A stretch of DNA of 63,058 bases from Chara braunii. Taxonomy: Eukaryota; Streptophyta; Charophyceae; Charales; Characeae. The position numbers and the translations under genes are program-made. Of this stretch, positions 40,966 to 50,560 are shown piece by piece. How positions within the stretch are numbered: position 1 is the first letter of the stretch; every line of letters starts with the position of its first letter. Where the stretch lies: positions 1,564,073 through 1,627,130 of the forward strand of contig BFEA01000345.1 in NCBI GenBank assembly GCA_003427395.1, read 5' to 3'. The notes beneath the pieces were generated by a model. That model made no database searches, was not told the DNA's origin, and saw nothing but the letters and a program-made list of their open reading frames with translations.

Positions 40966-42410
40966 ATGGCCGACGGCGTGTCACAAGCTGCGGACGAGGC
41001 GACGACTTCGACATCGGGCTCCATACCCGTGCCGGCGGACCAGGGCCATCAGCCCTAGAGGGATCTGCACACCATCCTCACCTCCCTCCTCGCGCCAATC
41101 CAAGCACAACTGGCGACCCTTGCGCCTCTGCAGGTGCAGGTGGCGACTCTTGCCGCTGGCATGCGGCAACTCCAGGACGTTGCCCGTCCTTCCTCCCCCA
41201 ACTCTCTCTTCCCATGGCTCCCAGTCCGGGTCCCCCGTCCTCCGCTGCCCTCGACCCGACCATCCTGGTGACCGTCTATGCTCCTAGCGCGACGGCGGCC
41301 ACGGGCCAGGCCCTCCCTCACTTTACGGGCACACCCGCCCAGATTCCGATCACTACGGCCATGGGACCACAACCCGCTGCCGTGGTCCCAGCTTTTCCGG
41401 GTGCCCCGCTTCTCCCTCCCCTTCGCACGACCGCTGCGCCATCTGGCTCTCCCCCCTTTGGGATGCCCCGTGCCGCTCGTGCGTCTACTTCCCCCACTCC
41501 TCCCCCTACTACTCCTCGCTGGATCTATGTCCGTCGTCTCGAGGACGAGCTTGCCCAGATCCAGGCCGACCTCGCCCTCTTACGCCTTAAGCCACCCCTA
41601 CCATCACAGGTGGCCGCGCCTTTGGGCGCACCCCCTACTTCCTCTACCCTTCCTTCCATGCCGGCTCGCTTCCCTCGCCCTACACCCCCTCCACACCCAT
41701 CCTATCTTCTTCCTATTCCCTCGGTTGCTGCGACCTCTTTTACCGCAGCTCCCTCGCAGCCTGCCGCTATTGCCCCCGCCGCTCCCCTATGTGGCCCGGG
41801 CGTATAGTCAGGTGTGCCCCTTTCTCTAGGACCTGCACCAACCTACTTAGCCGTAGCGCAGGCCTCTGCTCCTCGGTCTCCTCGCCGCCAGACCGGTGGC
41901 GCACCACTCGTGCGCTTGACGGACATTGCCTTGTATGATGGTACAGGGATACACGTGTCTCGGTGGCTACAGTCTGCCACCGGCACGCTCCAGCTCATGG
42001 GCGCCCCACCCGACACATGGGTGGCTCACCTCTCCACGCGCTTGCGTGGCGGTCCTTTCGACGCCTGGGAGGATTTCTACACCCACTCCCTTCGTGAGGG
42101 TTGGATCACAACCTTCATGGACTTTCAGGCGTTCCTCGAGGATCGTTTTGGAGACCGACATGACGTGATTGACGCCTTCGAGCGTGTCGTCAGTACACGC
42201 TGGTCCGACTTTGGTGGCGCTGCCGGCCTGGACCGCCACATCTAGGTCTTTCAGGACGCCCGCCTGATTTGTGATATGGCGTTCCTCCCCGAGGCTGCCC
42301 TCATCGATCGTTTCATGGCCAGCCTTCCCCATGAGTATCGCTTTGAGTTATGGTCGTACGAGTTCACATCGGCCCCGCAGGCTTACGAGGCTGCAAGTTC
42401 CCCATGATTA
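40966..42410 (+). pseudogene. gag of Gypsy-6
   Basis: The likely start is ATG 40966 in a CCCCATGG context: MADGVSQAADEATTS. TAG at 41056-41058 interrupts, then RDLHTILTSLLAPIQAQLAT and LAPLQVQVATLAAGMRQLQD form a helical, possibly coiled-coil segment. After a frameshift near 41180-41214 a Pro/Ala/Ser-rich frame runs on, with DELAQIQADLALLRLKPP, to TAG 41805-41807. The capsid follows: RLTDIALYDGTGIHVSRWLQ, DAWEDFYTHSLREGWITTFM and FLEDRFGDRHDVIDAFERV. TAG 42243-42245 is followed in frame by VFQDARLICDMAFLPEAALI-DRF. No CCHC knuckle is seen. A partial duplication (CCCCATGATTATCGCTTTG) lies at 42402-42420. Confidence 0.85.
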
Positions 42411-43200
42411 TCGCTTTGTGTCCTCTCTTCTGGACCTGAGCATGCTCCAGGCTCGTCAGGAGCGACTCACCCTCCATGTCGCTGCACTGTGTCGCCTTCT
42501 CACCATCCTCTCTTACCTTGATCGCACTCTCCCGATCATTCCAGTACGACTGGGGACCTCCACGAGGGTGTACTCAGCGCTGTGGGATTCCGGTTCTAAG
42601 GGGGACTTCATTCACCCACGTGTGGTGAAAGAAGCTCGCTTACCTACAACGGGGTCTCCGACTCCCATCTCTGTCACCCTAGGGGATGATAAGATCCAGC
42701 GCTTCTTCGATTAGACGGTCACCGACCTCCCTTCTTCCTCACTCTCGAGCTCACTGATCGTCTCCTGGCGTCTCGTCACCACCGCTCCTCTGCACATTTC
42801 GATGTGATGGAGACGGGGTACGATTTCATTCTCGGTACTCCGTGGTCTCTTCGGTTCCGCAGCACCGAGGCCGATTGTGCGACCAACACTCTCGTTCTCA
42901 AAACGAAGTGTGGACATACGTATCTCGTACCTTTCATAGGTACCACCGCGACACCACGCTCCAACCCTGCTCCTTCGGAGCCTTCCATGCCCACACCATC
43001 TCCTCCTATCACCGTCAACTCGCCTCGGCAGTTCGCTCACTTCATCCGACAGGACGATGTTACCTTCTTTACAATGAACGTTACGGATCTTTTGCACTAT
43101 GATCCACCCTATCCCGACGCCGAGCTCATCTCTCTGGAGCCAGATCGTCCTCCTTTCCATGGCTCCCATCTCTACTTCCCTCTCTTCGCCGTCCGTCGAG
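42411..43200 (+). pseudogene. protease of Gypsy-6
   Basis: IIPVRLGTSTRVYSALWDSG and SKGDFIHPRVVKEARLP show the retropepsin loop with D-S-G-S. TAG 42712-42714 occurs in FFD-stop-TVTDLP. After a one-base shift FFLTLELTDRLLASRHHRS and FDVMETGYDFILGTPWSLRF follow, the second half of the protease with its DFILGTPW motif. A Pro-rich linker and DDVTFFTMNVTDLLHYDPPY come next. Frame changes again near 43180. Confidence 0.88.
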
Positions 43201-44000
43201 TTTACCTCGGCGTCGCGCGTTGACGCTGAGGAACTCGCACGCTATACGGCCGACCTGGAGCCCGCAGTTCGTGACCTCATTCGCGAGTACCATGACGTTT
43301 TCCTCTCGTCGTTCTCGTACGCTGGCATTCCGCCGATGCGCGACGTCGAGCATTCCATCCCGCTTGTGCGTGACTATCGTGTTCACCACCAGACACCCTA
43401 CAGACTCTCGATCCCTGAGGCCACTGAACTCGAGCGTCAGCTTGAGGAGCTCGTGAGGCTAGATTCATTAAACCCAACAACTCCCCGTGGGGTGCACCGT
43501 CCCTTTTGCTCACAAAGCGGATGAAACTCTCCATCTTTGCATCGACTATTGTGGTCTCAACCGCTAAACGGCTAAGAACAACTACCCCATGCCCCGTTCC
43601 GACGAGTTGTTCGATCGCCGAGCAGGCAACCGCTTCTTTACGAAGATTGATCTTCGTTGTGGTTACCATCAGATCCGCGTCGCTGCAACAGATGAACCGA
43701 AGACAGCGTTTCAATCGCGCTTCGGTCACTACGAGTTTACGGTGATGCCATTCGGCCTCACCAACGCACCCATTACCTTCCAGAGGGCGATGAACGACAT
43801 CTTCAGGGACATCCTCGAGCAGTACGTTCTCGTCTACCTCGATGATATCCTGATCTACAGTCGTACCCTTGAGGAGCATCTCAGGCACCTCTGTGACGTC
43901 CTTGACCGCTTGCGCAGACATGGCTTCTACGCCAAGCTGAGCAAGTGCCGCTTTGCCCAACACAAAGTGGATTTCTTAGGACACTACGTGTCTGACTAGG
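43201..44000 (+). pseudogene. reverse transcriptase of Gypsy-6
   Basis: Lead-in: VDAEELARYTADLEPAVRDL and EYHDVFLSSFSYAGIPPMRD, then QTPYRLSIPEATELERQLEE. Finger: ADETLHLCIDYCGLNR followed by TAA at 43565-43567. Palm: FFTKIDLRCGYHQIRV (first catalytic Asp), [19 protein letters not shown] and [15 protein letters not shown] (YLDD). Thumb: HGFYAKLSKCRFAQHKVDFL. TAG at 43997-43999 interrupts before GLHMDDEKITAI. Catalytic motifs are intact. Confidence 0.92.
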
Positions 44001-44008
44001 GTCTCCAC

Positions 44009-44560
44009 ATGGACGACGAGAAGATCACTGCTATTGCGGAGTGGTTCGTCCCCACATCCGCCAAGCAGCTTCGCAGCTTCCTAGGCCACGCTAGCTACTA
44101 TAGTAATTTCTACATCGCTAGGTATTCCTACGTCCTTACCTCCACCCTCCTCCGGAAGAACCCGCCATGGGCTTGGACACCCCTCCACGAGGACGCCTTC
44201 CGCGCGCTCAAGAAGGCGGTGACATGTACCCCAGTTCTTCACCTATCCGATTTTGATTGCCCTTTTATCCTTACCACCAATGCGTCAGACTTTGCTGTAG
44301 GAGCAGTGCGTTCTCAAATTTTCCCCTCGTCTCTTGATTCCTCTCATCCTCGCATCCCTCGCTTCCCACCCCCTAACCCTACCACTGCTTCACGTGTGAC
44401 GCCTACTCAGCTACTGACGAGCCTTCTATTGACTATTCTCCTACCATCGCCGAGGACGGCATTGTCGAGTCTCGCTCAGGCGATTGTCCGATAGCCTTCT
44501 ACTCCCGTCAGCTCCTGCCCGCCGAGATAAACTACACCGCAAAGTACCCACTGGTATATA
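44009..44560 (+). pseudogene. RNase H of Gypsy-6, first half
   Basis: KQLRSFLGHASYYSNFYIAR is the connection. CPFILTTNASDFAVGAVRSQ is the RNase H start with Asn in place of the first catalytic Asp. An insertion of Pro/Ser/Thr-rich text (about 44325-44475) follows, then in another frame CPIAFYSRQLLPAEINYTAK. Soon afterwards the text stops resembling RNase H and AT-rich foreign DNA begins; the exact break between 44535 and 44640 is unclear. Confidence 0.85.
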
Positions 44561-44640
44561 TGCTAATTGTACACAATTTCCCAAAGCTTGCTCCAGGTTC
44601 CCAAAGCTATGCACATTATTCATGACTGGGCTACCTGTTT

Positions 44641-44893
44641 TTAATTTATCACAAGCTTATAATTTAATCTTGTAGATGCTGCCTGGTATGCCTAGTGATC
44701 TACTGTTATCTCATTAATTTCATTTCCTCGTGCAAATTTTTCTATGTTTCTTTTAATTTTACTTCTTACAAAGCCCGGAATTTTCTTTAATTCGTTTAAT
44801 CCATCTGCGCTCCAAGTAAGATCACTATTATTAGATAATGATTTAGTTATTACTTCTTTAGTATCACGACCGCCAAAAATCTCTCTAACAAAG
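44641..44893 (-). pseudogene. chlB: plastid chlB 3' fragment (nuclear plastid insertion)
   Basis: On the minus strand, about 60 residues read [63 protein letters not shown]. This is the C-terminal (PCP_red-type) domain of ChlB, a subunit of light-independent protochlorophyllide reductase, which makes chlorophyllide in the dark and is plastid-encoded. TAG at 44692-44694 follows; reading past it gives AYQAAS and a TAA at 44641-44643, plausibly the true end. A two-base extra (AG) near 44885 shifts the frame at the upstream edge. The AT richness contrasts with the GC-rich retroelement around it. It is a nuclear copy and cannot be functional. Confidence 0.88.
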
Positions 44894-45150
44894 CCGAAGC
44901 TCACTTCTCGACAGGCTCGCTGGTTACACGACCTATCCGAGTTTAGTTTCACCACTGAGCACATCAAGGGTGAGACTAATCGGGTCGCAGATGCCTTATC
45001 CCGGCGCCCTGACCATGATCAGGAGCAGATCCAGCTCGCTGCCAGATCCAGCTCGCTGCCATCTCGGTCACCACGGTCCACCACTTGGTGATCGACGAGT
45101 TTCGCACTCAGTACCGCCACTGCTCCGACTATCGCGACATCCGTGCCTAT
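44894..45150 (+). pseudogene. RNase H end of Gypsy-6, copy 1 of a duplication
   Basis: Immediately after the plastid fragment the plus strand resumes [36 protein letters not shown] and [10 protein letters not shown], the RNase H C-terminus with its closing DALSR motif. From about 44937 to 45142 this text is copy 1 of a tandem duplication. Inside it the 20-bp piece CCAGATCCAGCTCGCTG is itself repeated. Confidence 0.88.
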
Positions 45151-45343
45151 CCGAGTTTAGTTTCACCACTGAGCACATCAAGGGTGAGACTAATCGGCTC
45201 GCAGATGCCTTATCCCGGCGCGCTGACCATGATCAGGAGCAGATCTAGCTCGATGCCATCTCGGTCACCACCGTCCACCACTTGGTGATCGACGACTTTC
45301 GCACTCAGTACCGCCACTGCCCCGACTATCGCGACATCCGTGC
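44937..45343 (+). repeat. ~214-bp tandem duplication within Gypsy-6
   Basis: Copy 1 is at 44937-45142 and copy 2 at 45151-45343, about 95 percent alike apart from a 17-bp insertion in copy 1. Both span from CCGAGTTTAGTTTCACC to GCGACATCCGTGC. In copy 1 the codon after GAGCAGATC is CAG; in copy 2 it is TAG (45246-45248), a direct view of one stop-creating change. Confidence 0.93.
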
Positions 45344-46277
45344 GACCCTTCGGAGTGGCAAGACCGTCCCGAACTACTCTCTCGGGGACAACGGTCTTGT
45401 GTACTGGCACGGTTCACAAGGCACCAAAGAGCCTCGTATTTGCGTTCCCTCCACTGGACAGCTACGTACCCGGACAGTAACAAAGTTCCATGACTAGGCA
45501 GCCGCCGGTCATATGGGCTTCCGCAAGATGTTGGCTCGTGTGAGCCGCCTGTACGTCTGGCTGAAGCGCAAGGACTTTTTGAAGGACTACGTCGCAGAGT
45601 GTCTCACCTGTCAGGAGGTGAACAGTGCGAACCACCTGCCTTATGGTTTGCTCCAACCTCTTCTTATCCCCGAGGGTCGTTGGCAGTCCATCTCGATGGA
45701 CTTTATCGGTCCTCTTCGTCCTCCGACCCCCCGCGGTCATGATGCTATCCTGGTCGTCGTCGACCGTTTCACGAAGTGCGCATGCTTTGTTTCGTACCAC
45801 TATGCCATCAGTGCACGTGAGGTCGCTGACATTGTGTTTGACCGAGTCGTGCGTGACCACGACTTACCTCTGAGCATCATATCTGACCGTGACCCACACT
45901 TTACCCGCTGATTCCGGCGACGGTTCCACGAGGTTTACGGCACCCAGCTTTGCTTCTCCTCGTCTTACCATCCGAGACTGATGGTCAGACCGAGGTCACG
46001 AACCAGACTCTTGGAGATATTCTTCGAAAGATTGTTCGTGACGACCAACAGTGGGTTCCATCTTGCCCACACGGAGATAGCCTACAACCACGTCGTCTCG
46101 CCAAGCACGGGGATGTCACCTTACTATTGCGACCTCGGCTATCACCCTCGTGTTCCCGCGGACTTCCTTCGACTGTCACAGATGCACCCCGACACGAGTT
46201 GTCCCACGCTGGATGATTGGGTTGCACGTATGACGTCGATCATGAAGACCGCGCATGAGCACATAGCCACTTCCTAG
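45344..46277 (+). pseudogene. integrase of Gypsy-6
   Basis: PNYSLGDNGLVYWHGSQGT and ICVPSTGQLRTRTVTKFHD lead in. TAG 45495-45497 separates the two zinc-binding His (FHD-stop-AAAGHMGF). ECLTCQEVNS gives the Cys pair. Core: SISMDFIGPLRPP (Asp), VDRFTKCACF, IISDRDPHFTR (Asp), then TGA 45909-45911. Glu lies in TDGQTEVTNQTL, which is in a shifted frame near 45965-46000. HTEIAYNHVVSPSTGMSPYY and FLRLSQMHPDTSCPTLDDWV continue to TAG 46275-46277. Confidence 0.92.
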
Positions 46278-46955
46278 ATTCGCATGGCAGAACGTGTGAA
46301 CCGATCGAGGATGGATCATCCATTCAAAGTCGGTGATGATGTGCTTATTGACGCCCGCCACTTACAGCTCAAAGCGGACACGCTTTGCAAGTTTCGATGT
46401 CGCTTCTTTGGCCCATGCCGCATTCTCCAGGCCGTCGGCTCTGATACGGCTTCTAGCCCGGTCAGCTTCCGTGTGAAGCTGCCCGACTACCTATGCCAGG
46501 CTCGTGTGCACGATGTCTACCACATCTCGTTACTGAGTCCCTACCGCAGACCGTCTGAGCGTTTCACTGGACGACCATACGAGCGCCCTCCACCCATCAT
46601 GGTGGACGGTCACGAGGAGTTCCTCGTTTCAGACATTATTGGTCGTCGAGTCACCGACGACAACCCTCCCCATGTCGAGTATCTCACATGTTGGAAGGGT
46701 TACCCTGATGAGGAGGCTACTTGGGAGCCCGTCGAGCACTTGCATCACGCTCGCATGTTGGTGCGTGCCTATGACCGTGCTCGTCGTGCTGGGTTGATTG
46801 CTCCTCCTCAGCCCACTGACCCTCCTCTTTCTCCCTCGGTTGAGGAGACCGCTGAAGTCGAGCCTGCTCCGTCTGAGTTAGACCTTCCGCAGCAGCCGGA
46901 TGCTTTTGAGCGTCCACAGCGCACTCGTCGTCGTCCTGCTCGATACGACGATTGA
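46278..46955 (+). pseudogene. integrase C-terminus and chromodomain of Gypsy-6
   Basis: The 223-codon frame is undamaged. RMAERVNRSRMDHPFKVGDD and FFGPCRILQAVGSD form the GPY/F module, followed by RVHDVYHISLLSPYRR. The chromodomain is complete: EFLVSDIIGRRVTDDN, VEYLTCWKGYPDEEATWEPV and EHLHHARMLVRAYDR, with aromatic residues in the positions expected for a methyl-lysine cage (Y/W/W). An acidic Pro-rich tail ends QRTRRRPARYDD and TGA, the natural stop of the polyprotein. Confidence 0.93.
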
Positions 46956-47110
46956 CTCTATACGACGATTGACTCTGACTTATCTTTCCATATCTTTGAC
47001 TTCTCAGTACCCCATCCACTCTAGTTTCGTCCTGCTCGATACGACGATTGACTCTGACTTATCTTCCCATATCTTTGACTTCTCAATACTCCATCCACTC
47101 CAGTTTTGCC
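46930..47110 (+). repeat. ~90-bp tandem duplication at the end of gag-pol
   Basis: CGTCCTGCTCGATACGACGA, TTGACTCTGACTTATCTT, CATATCTTTGACTTCTCA and CCATCCACTC occur twice, starting near 46932 and 47027. The first copy includes the final codons and stop. It also has an extra TATACGACGATTGACTC. Confidence 0.9.
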
Positions 47111-48088
47111 ACTTCAGCTCGTCGACGTTGCGGCTCTTCCTCGACGGTATTTTAGACTTGTCATCATGGATGTCATCGACAGCTTCATGGACTTCGTCAC
47201 GATCAGTTCTGCCTACTTCAGACGTCGTCACTCTCTTACCACCTTACCCTGTACAGTACCTTGGTTGTGTCACATGATGGTCTCCCTTCGCCGGGTTCCT
47301 CTGAGTTGGGCTCTCCCTTGGTATACGCATAGGCATCGGGACCGTAGCGTTGCCTTGGTTTGCCAGCTTACGGCTCCAACTCCGACTTCTCCCACCTTAG
47401 GAGTCATTTGCATGATTCCCTTACCCATCACTTTTTCTACCCTCTGCCGGCCCTCGCCCTAGTTAGGCAGCCTCGCATGCTTCATTTAGGTGCGCGCAGT
47501 ATACCAGGCTCCCTTGTTCCCTTGCGTGGTCAACCCTCCATAGCGGTCACCCCTTTAGTCGAGCATTACCTGCCCTGATGGTCTATCTGGTAGGGTCATT
47601 GGTTCTGTTCGCTCCCAGTTCCTTACCCTCATTGAGCCTGATGACATGTGCCTCCTTTTGGTTTGCGACACACTTTTCCTGTGACATATGGTTGTCTTGT
47701 TGTTGCTTTGTTGCTCTCAGATTGAGGCTACTGCCTCTGACATTTTCTAGGATTTGGTTGTTCTGCTTTTGCTATTCTTAGGACTTATACACTAGTCAGT
47801 TGTTTCCAGACTGAGGCTATTGCCTCCAACATTCTAGGATCTAGTTGTCATTACTTTCTGCTTTCCTAGGACATGTATCCTAGTTAGTTGCTTCTGCTTT
47901 CACTTAGGCTGTTAGTTGTGACATTGTTGTTTTTGTGACATTTTCTATCCTAGGTTGCATCGCATGGACTCATCATCGAGCTTGCTCCGCATCCTAGACT
48001 ACTCGGGTTTTCTTTTTTTTTTGGTAGAGTTTCGCTTCTTGGTGGAAGCGTGCTTGTATCTAGGCGACCCATCACAGGTCGAGGATCG
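47111..48088 (+). other. 3' untranslated region of Gypsy-6
   Basis: Nearly 1 kb without coding similarity. A repeated phrase (GAGGCTA-TGCCTC and TTTCCTAGGAC or TTCTTAGGAC) occurs at 47720-47880 at a spacing of about 100 bp. The stretch just before the LTR has no strong polypurine run. Confidence 0.6.
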
Positions 48089-48397
48089 TGTCGCAGACCT
48101 CTGGTTGGCTTGTGAGACCAGCCCCTTGGCCTGTTCTCACAGGCCTGTGTTGTATTTGGGGTAGTCCAGTCCAGGCCGGTACCTATGTCGGTACCAGCCA
48201 GTCCAGTCCAGTCCAGTCAGTCCGCCGGGGTATACCCCAGTTGTTGTCTGTTTTTGAGATCATTCTACATTCGCACATTTTGGAGTACGTGCGTTGGAGT
48301 CTACCGTGGGAGTTGCGCTGTGCCATCTCGCTCCCCGTTCATCCTCCATCTCCATCTCTATCCCAGGCGGGGCACCACACCTGGTGGGTCCGCCACA
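48089..48397 (+). mobile_element. 3' LTR of Gypsy-6
   Basis: Starts TGTCGCAGACC and ends CCGCCACA, matching 39187-39496 throughout. It has one more CAGTCC word (CCAGTCCAGTCCAGTCCAG) where the 5' LTR reads CCAGTCCAGTCCTGTCTAG. Confidence 0.95.
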
Positions 48398-48402
48398 ACA
48401 AG
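48398..48402. repeat. 5-bp target-site duplication of Gypsy-6, right
   Basis: ACAAG follows the CA end of the LTR. Joining left and right flanks recreates CATGACAAGTGTCAACTAG, which matches the repeat at 37961 and 48474. Confidence 0.9.
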
Positions 48403-50160
48403 TGTCAACTAGCTGTTGAAATTTTTTATAGGCCTTGGTCCCTTTTCTTTTCGTTTTCTTTTATTATCTGTCATGACAAGTATCAACTAGTTGTTGAGAC
48501 TTTTTCTAGGCCTTGGATCTTGCTTTAGGCCTAGTTCATGCCCAAGGGGCAGTCCGTTATTTCTCAGACTGCAATTATGGCACCCCCATGCATATTGGAG
48601 CCCCATTTTGCCACTGTTTACTCCAAATTGTGGCCCCTTGTGCTCCAATTTTCCCTTGGTAGCTTATTTCTCTCGTGGGGCCTCCCTCTTAAGGCTCTTG
48701 TTTCTTTAGTCTGGCTGGTCCGAGATATCTCAGACTGCAGTCCACACCTACCTTCCACATTTCTTTCCCTCTTTTTCCCTCTATGACTCTCCCGTTCGCT
48801 CCCACTAGTGCTTGCACTAGTGGTGCTAATATTTTGAGCCATAAGATTTTGATCTCGACTGTGCATCTTTCTCGGATTATCCATTTCTCATGAAGCCCCC
48901 ATATTTTTGGGATATCTCAAGTCCCCGACACTTGTCCCGTACTAGCCCCCGACACTAGTCCCGTCTGTGGTCCCGCCGGTCCCGATGCCAATTTGTGATT
49001 GTTTTTATTCGAGCCCACGTGGTCCTCGGTATCACTGCACATGCCGAGCCAGTTTTATTTGGGACTCCCTAGTCCTCGACAATCCCAATTTTTTATTTTT
49101 TATGTATCTCAAGTGTGTCAATTATTCTTGGCCTTGTGATCTTGATCTCACGGTTGTCGTTCATCGTCGTAATTTGGTCTTCATGCTTGAGGCTCTCTTT
49201 CCTAGTGCCTTGCGACCGTTGAGGCTTCCTTTCTCATGGCCTTGACAGCCCGTTGTAGTCCGGTACATCTCGGAGTGCAATGGTGACCTTTTTCCTAGTC
49301 CCTTTGCTCCCACACTTGCCGCAAACTGAAACAAAATGATGCGGCATACCCCCAAGTGCATTCGGACCCAACATTGGCTCCAGATGTACTTGAAACATGT
49401 GTTTGCTTTTCTTTTTGTGGTCCGTTGCATCTCAGCCTACCTCCTTCGTGATTTTTCCTGATTTTCTCTTTGAAAATCAAGAATAATCAAGATGTTTTGT
49501 GTAACTGTTTCACCGTAGGATGAATTCGGTCACAAAATGTATCTAAAATGTGTTTTGTTTTGCTCTAGGTGTTCGTTTTTTTTTTTCCCCCGTTTTTGTC
49601 CCGACTGCATCTGGTCTTGATGCAGTCTTGTTCAAGGCATCTAGGCCTCTTTTGGGAAGGGGCAAGTTGGGCATGATGCGGTGGCTTGCCCTTTTTTACT
49701 CCCACACACTCCTATCGCTCCCATTCTCCCTCTAGGCCATTTTCTCCTCACCTTTGCTGTCCGTTTTATTTTGGATTACACTAGGGCCTCATTTTTCAGG
49801 TTCAAAGCACTTGGGCCTTCCATATTCAAAGTTTTTGTGATCCGTTGCATCCCCTTTTAGTCCCTTCTCAATTCCATGGCCTAGAAGCCTCTAAATTGAG
49901 ACTCTTCTTCTCTTTTTCTGGTCCTTTCCATTTTGGCTCCCAAGGCCATTTATTTTTTAGGTCGCACGTGGCTCATCACCTGCTTGGGTGGCACCTAATA
50001 GGCCTTTCTTTGTATTCCCCTCGCTTGCTCAATGGTCCTTGGGCTTTTCTCATGCCGAATTCAGGTGGCCCCCTCGGCCACACGTTACGATCTCATGGGC
50101 CGGCGTCACGACACCTGGCCTGCGTCTTCAACCACCTTAACGTCTCATGGTCTAAATAAA
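48403..50160. repeat. ~1.2-kb diverged repeat, right part; no gene
   Basis: Continues the repeat class interrupted by Gypsy-6. Colinear pieces with 37960-39000 include GACAAGTATCAACTAG, TTATTTCTCAGACTGCA, CCCCATGCATATTGG-like text, GAGATATCTCAGACTGCA at 48722-48739, CTGAAACAAAATGA and CCAGATGTACTTGAAACATG (38826 and 49380), and TAGGATGAATTCGGTCACAA (compare 38958). It ends where Gypsy-8 starts. Open frames up to about 150 codons have no protein-like pattern. Confidence 0.55.
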
Positions 50161-50164
50161 CTTT

Positions 50165-50560
50165 GAAGTGTCTCCCAAGCAAGTAATGTTTCCAGTGATC
50201 TAGTGCCTGCCGGAGAGCGTAGAGTTCTCTTTCATAAGTGGATGTCGCTATACCTTCTCTGAAGGCATCCTAGTAGACGTGAATTCTACGGGTGTATACC
50301 CATTGCGATCATCTTGCTGCAAAACAACACCTATGTCGTACTGGTTAGCATTAGTGGTGACAACCAAGGGCAAAGACGGATCGGCTACCTTGAGGACTGC
50401 GTATTCTATCAAGGTCCTCTTTAACTCCTTTAGGCCGATGTACAATCATGATTCCACTCCCAGATCGCTTCTTTCTTTAGCAATCTGCGAAGCGGTGCAG
50501 CGATGACAAAGAAGTTCCTCACAAAGCTCGTGTAGTAATTTGCTAACCCTAGGAATTACC
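50165..50560 (-). pseudogene. RNase H of Gypsy-8, truncated
   Basis: LKELKRTLIEYAVLKVADPS and LVVTTNANQYDIGVVLQQDD give the start, with Asn for the first catalytic Asp. STYERELYALRQALDHW is readable piecewise to about 50180. Then the domain ends at the junction with the host repeat. Confidence 0.85.

Larger units (their letters stand above)
39187..48397 (+). mobile_element. Gypsy-6 (family D chromovirus), complete insertion
   Basis: A 9.2-kb element with two LTRs of about 310 bp, a primer-binding site, gag-pol-chromodomain order and a 5-bp duplication. By eye the LTRs differ at roughly 8 percent of positions, so it is not recent. Coding is broken by about ten in-frame stops and several frameshifts, and a plastid DNA fragment sits in RNase H. 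No clear polypurine tract is seen before the 3' LTR (the sequence is GGTCGAGGATCG). Confidence 0.95.

Noticed and set aside
40966-46277. Host genetic code with UAG and UAA as glutamine
   Set aside because: Other long open frames in the window lack internal TAG and TAA, and Gypsy-6 also has frameshifts, so mutation is simpler.
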